A stretch of 64,000 nt of DNA from Flavobacteriales bacterium. GTDB lineage: Bacteria > Bacteroidota > Bacteroidia > Flavobacteriales_F > PHOS-HE28. Location of the stretch: the NCBI GenBank assembly GCA_020852835.1, contig JADZAC010000005.1, positions 1 through 64,000 of the forward strand, given 5' to 3'. Positions 59,290 through 64,000 of the stretch are shown piece after piece (within the stretch, counting starts at the first letter, position 1; each line of letters opens with the position of its first letter). A program made the position numbers and the translations under genes. The notes under the pieces were generated by a model. The model saw only the letters and a list, made by a program, of their open reading frames with translations, was not told the DNA's origin and did no database searches.

Positions 59290-60134
59290 CGGTTCAGGGT
59301 GGCATAAACACTGACAACGGAGACGAGGAAGGTCAACAGGCTGATGACCACGCCGGGGTCCCTGCCGGTGAATTTGCGCCGCTTGAGCGGGTCTACGATG
59401 ACCACATCATTGGGTTGCAGGTAGAAATAGGGGTTGGACAACACGTTTTGGTCGTTGAGGTCCACATGGTACAGGTGGTTGGCCCCCTCGCGTGAACGCA
59501 TCACGCGGATGCGCGATCGGTCGGCCAGCACGGTCATGTCGTTGGCCATGGCCAGCCCCTCGAGCATGTTTATTTCATTGTTGTACACGGGGTAGCGCCC
59601 CGGGCGGTTCACTTCACCTACAACGGAAATGGCGAAGTTGAGCATGACCACCTTCACCACGGGGTCCGAGAAATACTCGGCGGCTTTGGCCAACACGATC
59701 TGTTCGGCTTCGCGGATGGACTTGCCCAGCACGTTCACCTTTCCCAGTTCAGGCACTTCAATATTGCCATCCTTGTCCACCGTGTGCCCGATCAAGTAGG
59801 GGTGCTGGATGGACCGGTAGAGGTCCATGTTCTTCAGGGTGGTCTGGGGCACAATGTCCTTTACCAGTTGGGAATGCTCCACGGTCACCATCAACACATC
59901 ACCCGGCCGGATGGTGAAGGCCGGCGGGTTGGCGAGCCAGGTCTTGTCCACCAGTGATTCATAGGGCTTGAACGCTTCTTGGTCCTGGAGCAGCACGATC
60001 TTGCGGTTGCTCACGCACCCTCCCAGCAGGAGCACCAAGGCGAGCAGGCTGAACAGTGCGGTATGGGGCGCGGAGGATCCACGATTGAACCGGGGGCGGA
60101 ACGAAGGGAACCGCCTTGGGGTCTTTGGCAGCAT
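59286..60134 (-). CDS. Polysaccharide export lipoprotein (Wza-like)
   Basis: The 282-residue protein has a lipoprotein leader ending at Cys40 ('LLGGC'), then the poly_export domain ('FTIRPGDVLMVTV', 'PYLIGHTVDKDGNIEVPELGKVNVLGKSIREAEQIVLA') and a SLBB-like segment ('FAISVVGEVNRPGRYPVYNNEINMLEGLAMAND'). A hydrophobic C-terminal helix ('GVVISLLTFLVSVVSVYATL') may anchor it as in related Bacteroidota proteins. It forms the outer-membrane exit of the polysaccharide. First gene of the minus-strand arm; its ATGA overlaps the co-polymerase start. Confidence 0.9.
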   Translation of the reverse strand: MLPKTPRRFPSFRPRFNRGSSAPHTALFSLLALVLLLGGCVSNRKIVLLQDQEAFKPYESLVDKTWLANPPAFTIRPGDVLMVTVEHSQLVKDIVPQTTLKNMDLYRSIQHPYLIGHTVDKDGNIEVPELGKVNVLGKSIREAEQIVLAKAAEYFSDPVVKVVMLNFAISVVGEVNRPGRYPVYNNEINMLEGLAMANDMTVLADRSRIRVMRSREGANHLYHVDLNDQNVLSNPYFYLQPNDVVIVDPLKRRKFTGRDPGVVISLLTFLVSVVSVYATLNR

Positions 60135-60470
60135 GTGTGTTGCTTTTAGTCCGGCCGTTGGGGCCGCCTTTAAAGTCCGGCGGCAAATATGGGGCAACAT
60201 TGCCTGGTTGTAAACCGTAGCAACGGCAATTTCATGGCTTTTTTCACCCAAGTATGGTCGATAATCCAGATAGTCCACTTGAACGCGGCAAAGCCGTCCG
60301 GCGATGGGCGTGTGCCCTGAGGCCGACGGCCTTGGCCGGGCGGTGTACCGTGGCTGATCGCCACTGGTGGCGCCCATTTGCGCGGTTCACCCATATTTGG
60401 GGACGGTAAAATATTTCATTGACCCCGCCTGAAAGGAACTGCTTCCACGATCTTTGCCCGAAGAGAATCC
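60135..60470. other. Divergent promoter region of the polysaccharide locus
   Basis: This 336-base stretch is the AT-richest around. It holds two inverted CATATTTG motifs (60184-60191 on the minus strand, 60392-60399 on the plus strand), each one base from TAnnTTTG, and GATCTTTG at 60449-60456 before the plus-strand gene. No gene is seen. The symmetric motifs could serve divergent transcription of both arms. Confidence 0.5.
60449..60456 (+). promoter_or_regulatory. -7-like element GATCTTTG
   Basis: It matches TAnnTTTG at seven of eight positions and lies 14 bases before the ATG at 60471. Confidence 0.45.
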
Positions 60471-61847
60471 ATGGCCAGATACGAGCGCTACGTTTACCTG
60501 ATCATCGAATTGCTGGCCTTGGCGCTTGCCTTGGTGTTGGCCAGCTACTTCACCGATGGCGACCTCGACATTTTCCATTCGCCGCTGTTCCGGCTGCTGC
60601 TGGGCTGCACGGCGTTGATCTGGGTGATCGTTTCCCTGTTGGGGGCCTTCCGGCCGATGGACCGGCGGCTGAGCGGCGGTGCGGTGGTACAAGACCTTGT
60701 GGCCTCTTTGGTGACGGCGCTGTTCGGCACCTTGGCCGTGAGCTACATGGTGGACATCCAAGGGCTGCCTGCCAACCTGATCGGTTGGCAGTTCCTCTTC
60801 TTCTCGCTGCTGGTGGGTTTTACGCGCATCGCCATTTGGAGCGGCATCCGGGCTTACCGCGCCGCAGGCTACAATTTCAAACGCATTGTGATCGTGGGCT
60901 CCAACCCGGTGAGCAAGCGCTTCATGGACGAAATGGGCGAGCACCCCGAGTACGGATACAAGCTCATGGCCCGTTTCGGCCTGGACACGGATGAACCCCG
61001 GCCGGGCCAGCTGCCCCTGAGCGAATTCGACCATTACGTGGTTTCGCACCGGATCGACCAAGTGTACATTGCCGAAGAGCGGATCAACCGCAAGGTACTG
61101 GCCATTGTACGGTTCTGCACGTTGAAGGACATCCGGGTGGTGTTCATCAACAACCTGATCGACCAGCTGCACCGCTCCGGTTTCCGGGCCTATTTGGATG
61201 ACGGCGGCATGACCGCCCTGGTGGCCATCGACCCGCGGAAATACCGGAACATCCTGGGCCGCTCGCTCAAGCGGCTGTTCGACCTGGTGTTCAGCTTGGT
61301 GGTGATCGTGCTGGTGATGCCTTGGCTCTATCCCATCGCGGCCTTGCTGATCAAATTGAGCTCTCCGGGCCCTGTGCTCTTCATCCAGCAGCGCACCGGC
61401 CTGGTGAACCGGCCCTTCGGTTGCATGAAGTTCCGCACCATGCGCATGAACGTTGATTCGGACAAACGGCAAGCGGTCAAGGGCGACCCGAGGATCACGC
61501 GCATCGGCCAATTCCTGCGCAAGAGCAACCTGGATGAGATGCCCCAGTTCTTCAACGTGTTCCTGGGCCACATGAGCGTGGTGGGGCCGCGGCCCCACAT
61601 GCTCTCGCACACCGAGGAATACAACAAGCTGATCGGCCCGTACATGGAACGGCTTTGGCTCAAGCCGGGCATCACGGGCTTGGCCCAGGCCAAGGGATTG
61701 CGCGGGGAAACCCATGAGCTCTTCCTGATGGAAAAGCGCGTGGAAGCCGACCGCTACTACATCCTCAATTGGTCGTTCGCTTTGGATGTCTATGTCATCC
61801 TGTTGACCATTTGGAACATGGTGACTTTAAAAAAGCAGGGCGCGTGA
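60471..61847 (+). CDS. Undecaprenyl-phosphate sugar phosphotransferase (WcaJ/WbaP type)
   Basis: The 458-residue membrane enzyme has four N-terminal helices, a nucleotide-binding-like middle ('KRIVIVGSNPVSKRFMDEM') and a C-terminal phosphoglycosyltransferase domain. The latter carries 'KRLFDLVFSLVVIVLVMPWLYPIAALLIKL', 'KFRTMRMN', 'LRKSNLDEMPQFFNVFLGHMSVVGPRP' and 'KPGITGLAQ'. It transfers a sugar-phosphate to undecaprenyl phosphate and so starts the repeat unit. It opens the plus-strand arm. Its stop overlaps the GTG of the flippase by four bases (GTGA). Confidence 0.93.
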   Translation: MARYERYVYLIIELLALALALVLASYFTDGDLDIFHSPLFRLLLGCTALIWVIVSLLGAFRPMDRRLSGGAVVQDLVASLVTALFGTLAVSYMVDIQGLPANLIGWQFLFFSLLVGFTRIAIWSGIRAYRAAGYNFKRIVIVGSNPVSKRFMDEMGEHPEYGYKLMARFGLDTDEPRPGQLPLSEFDHYVVSHRIDQVYIAEERINRKVLAIVRFCTLKDIRVVFINNLIDQLHRSGFRAYLDDGGMTALVAIDPRKYRNILGRSLKRLFDLVFSLVVIVLVMPWLYPIAALLIKLSSPGPVLFIQQRTGLVNRPFGCMKFRTMRMNVDSDKRQAVKGDPRITRIGQFLRKSNLDEMPQFFNVFLGHMSVVGPRPHMLSHTEEYNKLIGPYMERLWLKPGITGLAQAKGLRGETHELFLMEKRVEADRYYILNWSFALDVYVILLTIWNMVTLKKQGA

Positions 61848-63208
61848 AGCTGCGGAAGCTCCTTCGGAAACTGCCGGTGAAAAAAGGCCAGCGCGAGCTG
61901 GTGGGCGGCGGTGCGGTGGCCTTTGCATACCGGATACTGGGTTTTCTGTTCACCTACGGGCTGATGCTGTTGGTGGCGCGCCGCTTCGGCGCTGAAGGCA
62001 ACGGCTACTTCAACCTGTTCACCGCCTGGATGGCCGTGCTGGGGGTGTTGGCCACCCTGGGGCTGAGCAGCTCCAACGTGCGCTCCGTGGCCGAGTACCG
62101 GGCCAAGGGGGAGTGGGGCAAGCTCCGGCCGCTGCACAACGGGGTGCTGCGGACGGTGGTGCCGTTCTCGCTGTTCCTGGGCTTGCTGTTCCTGGCGTGG
62201 CGCGAACTGGCCATGCGGGGCGTGGTGGGAGATGGCGGCCTGCCGCCCCAAGTGATGCTGGCCATGGCGGCAACCCTGCCGTTCAGCGCGCTGCTGCTGG
62301 TGAACGTGGAGTTCATCCGCGGCACCAAGCGGGTGGCGGTATCTGAATTGCTGCGTTCACCGGCCGTGCTGGGCCTTACGTTGCTGGCGGTGCCGTTCAT
62401 TCCCGGTGATGCGATGGCACCGGTAGTGGCCAATGCGGCGGTGATCGCCGGATGTTCGCTGCTGGGCTATTGGCTCGTTCGCCGCTATATCGGCATGATC
62501 GAAGCCCAGCAGGGCGCAAAGCCGCAGGCCATCAGCATGCGCGAGCACCTGGCCCTGGCCCTGCCCATGATCATCACCGCGTTGTCCAGCAGCCTCAATG
62601 GCCGGCTGGACACGATCATGCTGGCCTGGTACCGCCCTTCGGACATCATCGGCATTTACGGCACCGCCGTGAAGATCTCCATCGGCATTGAGTTTGTCAT
62701 CGGCGCCATCAAGACCATCGCCATGCCGAAGATCGCCGAGATGTACCATTCCGGCCGGCATGCTGAACTGCGGGAAACCCTGGACTACGCGGCCAAACTG
62801 GTGTTTTGGACCACAGCGCCGGTGACCGTGGTGCTCATCGTGTTTGCCGGGCCCATCATGGGCATATTGGGCCCGGAGTTCGTGGCGGGCGCACCTGTGC
62901 TGAGGATCATGGCCCTGGCGCATTTCATCTCCGCCAGTTCCGGCATGGTGGGCGCATTCCTGAACATGACCGGCGGGCAGGTCGCCTTCTCGCGCATCGT
63001 GGTGGCCGCCGTGGGCGTGAACGTGGTGCTGAACCTGGTGCTCATACCGACATACGGCATGCTGGGCGCGGCCACCGCCGCCGGGGTCACCCTTAGCCTG
63101 TGGAACATCGCCGGGGCGGTGCTGATCTACCGCAAGCACGGCATCAACATGTACTACGTGCCGGGCTTGTCCAACAAACGCAGCAAGCATGGAGGTGAAC
63201 TTGGATGA
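61844..63208 (+). CDS. Wzx-like flippase (MATE/MOP superfamily)
   Basis: The 454-residue integral membrane protein has about 12-14 helices and the polysaccharide flippase pattern: 'VGGGAVAFAYRILGFLFTYGLMLLVARRFGAEGNGYFNL' near the start, 'LALPMIITALSSSLNGRLDTIMLAWY' in the middle and 'NVVLNLVLIPTYGMLGAATAAGVTLSLWNI' near the end. It would move the lipid-linked repeat unit to the periplasmic face. A GTG start at 61844 overlaps the upstream stop. The last 20 bases overlap the sulfotransferase gene. Confidence 0.88.
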   Translation: MKLRKLLRKLPVKKGQRELVGGGAVAFAYRILGFLFTYGLMLLVARRFGAEGNGYFNLFTAWMAVLGVLATLGLSSSNVRSVAEYRAKGEWGKLRPLHNGVLRTVVPFSLFLGLLFLAWRELAMRGVVGDGGLPPQVMLAMAATLPFSALLLVNVEFIRGTKRVAVSELLRSPAVLGLTLLAVPFIPGDAMAPVVANAAVIAGCSLLGYWLVRRYIGMIEAQQGAKPQAISMREHLALALPMIITALSSSLNGRLDTIMLAWYRPSDIIGIYGTAVKISIGIEFVIGAIKTIAMPKIAEMYHSGRHAELRETLDYAAKLVFWTTAPVTVVLIVFAGPIMGILGPEFVAGAPVLRIMALAHFISASSGMVGAFLNMTGGQVAFSRIVVAAVGVNVVLNLVLIPTYGMLGAATAAGVTLSLWNIAGAVLIYRKHGINMYYVPGLSNKRSKHGGELG

Positions 63209-64000
63209 TATCGGCCCGGTGCGGCTTCCCGACATCATGCTGGTGGGCGCCGCCAAAAGCGGCACCACCTCCTTGGCGCACCAGTTCACGCGCCACCCCA
63301 GGGTGTTTTTGCCCATGGCGAAAAAGGAGCCGCATTTCTTTTCCTTCAACGGCCAACCACCGCCATACACGGATGCCGCCTTTGTGAAGACCCTGGTGTG
63401 GAAACCCCGGGAATATGCCGCGCTTTACGCCCCGGCGCCCGCGGATGCCCTCATCGCCGATTGCTCCACCTCCTACCTTTACCGGCATGCCATCGCCATT
63501 CCGCACATCCAACGGGTCTATGGCGGGCAGGCGGCGAAACTGAGCATGGGCGCCATACTCCGCGACCCCGTGGAACGGGCTTACTCGCACTGGCTTTACC
63601 TGGTGCGCAACGGGCATGAGGACCTGCCCTTTGAGCGGGCGGTGGATCCTGCCGTTGTGGAGCGGCGCCGGCACGAGCGTTGGGGTTTTGACTATTTGGG
63701 CTACGGCCTGTATGCCGAAGCGGTGGAGCACTTTCAGGCGTCCTTCCCCGATTTCAAGGTCTATTTGCTGGAGGATCTCAAAGACCTGCAAGGCACCTTC
63801 GATGACATTTGCCGCCGGGCGGGCGTGGAGCCATGCGCGGTGGAAAAGGTCCGGTCCAACCCGGGCGGCGTGCCCAAGAACAAAGGGCTGGTGCGCACCA
63901 TTCGGCGCAATCCCCTGATCCGTTCCTTGTCGCACCTGCTCCCTGCGGGCTTGCGCAACAAGGCCAGGGCCCAACGGGACCGCCTGTTGAAGAACGCGTT
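63189..64000 (+). CDS. Sulfotransferase (PAPS-dependent), partial at window end
   Basis: The frame from ATG 63189 is open to the last base, giving 270 visible codons. The 5'-phosphosulfate loop 'LVGAAKSGTTSLA' is at residues 18-30, and the 3'-phosphate segment 'RDPVERAYSHWLY' is at 125-137; both are hallmarks of PAPS-dependent carbohydrate sulfotransferases. The start overlaps the flippase by 20 bases. The enzyme would sulfate a sugar of the exported glycan, using PAPS from the cysC-cysD-cysN operon about 10 kb away. The end of the gene lies outside the window, and no membrane helix is seen in the visible part. Confidence 0.88.
   Translation, partial: MEVNLDDIGPVRLPDIMLVGAAKSGTTSLAHQFTRHPRVFLPMAKKEPHFFSFNGQPPPYTDAAFVKTLVWKPREYAALYAPAPADALIADCSTSYLYRHAIAIPHIQRVYGGQAAKLSMGAILRDPVERAYSHWLYLVRNGHEDLPFERAVDPAVVERRRHERWGFDYLGYGLYAEAVEHFQASFPDFKVYLLEDLKDLQGTFDDICRRAGVEPCAVEKVRSNPGGVPKNKGLVRTIRRNPLIRSLSHLLPAGLRNKARAQRDRLLKNA

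Overview
The window comes from a GC-rich member of the Bacteroidota, most likely a Flavobacteriales-type lineage. Four observations support this. The type IX secretion (T9SS) translocon gene sprA is present in a ruvA-sprA-gcvH arrangement. At least six proteins, plus a partial one at the left edge, carry T9SS C-terminal sorting domains. Many start codons sit just downstream of the Bacteroidota -7 promoter element TAnnTTTG. Family-restricted proteins (DUF6029, Omp28-like, choice-of-anchor L, FISUMP) also occur. I see no rRNA, tRNA, CRISPR array, prophage or intact insertion sequence. Gene packing is tight, with many 1-4 bp start/stop overlaps.

Left part (1-11.9 kb): tail of a T9SS cargo protein, an NdpA-type nucleoid protein, a moaA operon with two small unknown genes, 3-methyladenine glycosylase, a RelE-type toxin-antitoxin pair, and fdhD. 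A set of genes linked to nitrosative stress follows (truncated haemoglobin, RIC/YtfE, hemerythrin). After these come an EamA exporter, a yicC-gmk-nadD operon with ATGA junctions, and a uridine kinase.

Middle part (12-41 kb): surface and envelope proteins alternate with housekeeping genes. They include a type B T9SS protein, a MORN-repeat (YwqK-like) exported protein, a pentaheme cytochrome c with a T9SS tail followed by a MOSC protein, a queuosine-precursor transporter, a membrane-anchored diheme cytochrome, a FISUMP lipoprotein, cystathionine gamma-synthase, an M43 metalloprotease, polA, a CotH-family protein and queG. Four genes on the minus strand form an extracytoplasmic thioredoxin-like group (Omp28-like, DUF6029, TlpA, T9SS-secreted thioredoxin). 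A zinc-ligand-poor sirtuin closes this part. Two gene-poor stretches (about 30.0-30.4 and 41.1-41.7 kb) hold dispersed repeats, and one is followed by a thioredoxin remnant.

Right part (41.7-64 kb): ruvA-sprA-gcvH-vanZ on the plus strand, then a cysC-cysD-cysN sulfate-activation operon on the minus strand. Next comes a surface-polysaccharide locus. Its minus-strand arm holds a Wza-like exporter, a Wzc-like co-polymerase whose kinase motifs are degenerate, a glycosyltransferase, an MBOAT acyltransferase and its SGNH-like partner. Its plus-strand arm holds a priming phosphoglycosyltransferase, a flippase and a sulfotransferase cut by the window end. Read together, these genes suggest a secreted glycan that is acylated and sulfated, with PAPS supplied by the adjacent cys operon. 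That is an inference from gene content and order, not something the sequence shows directly.
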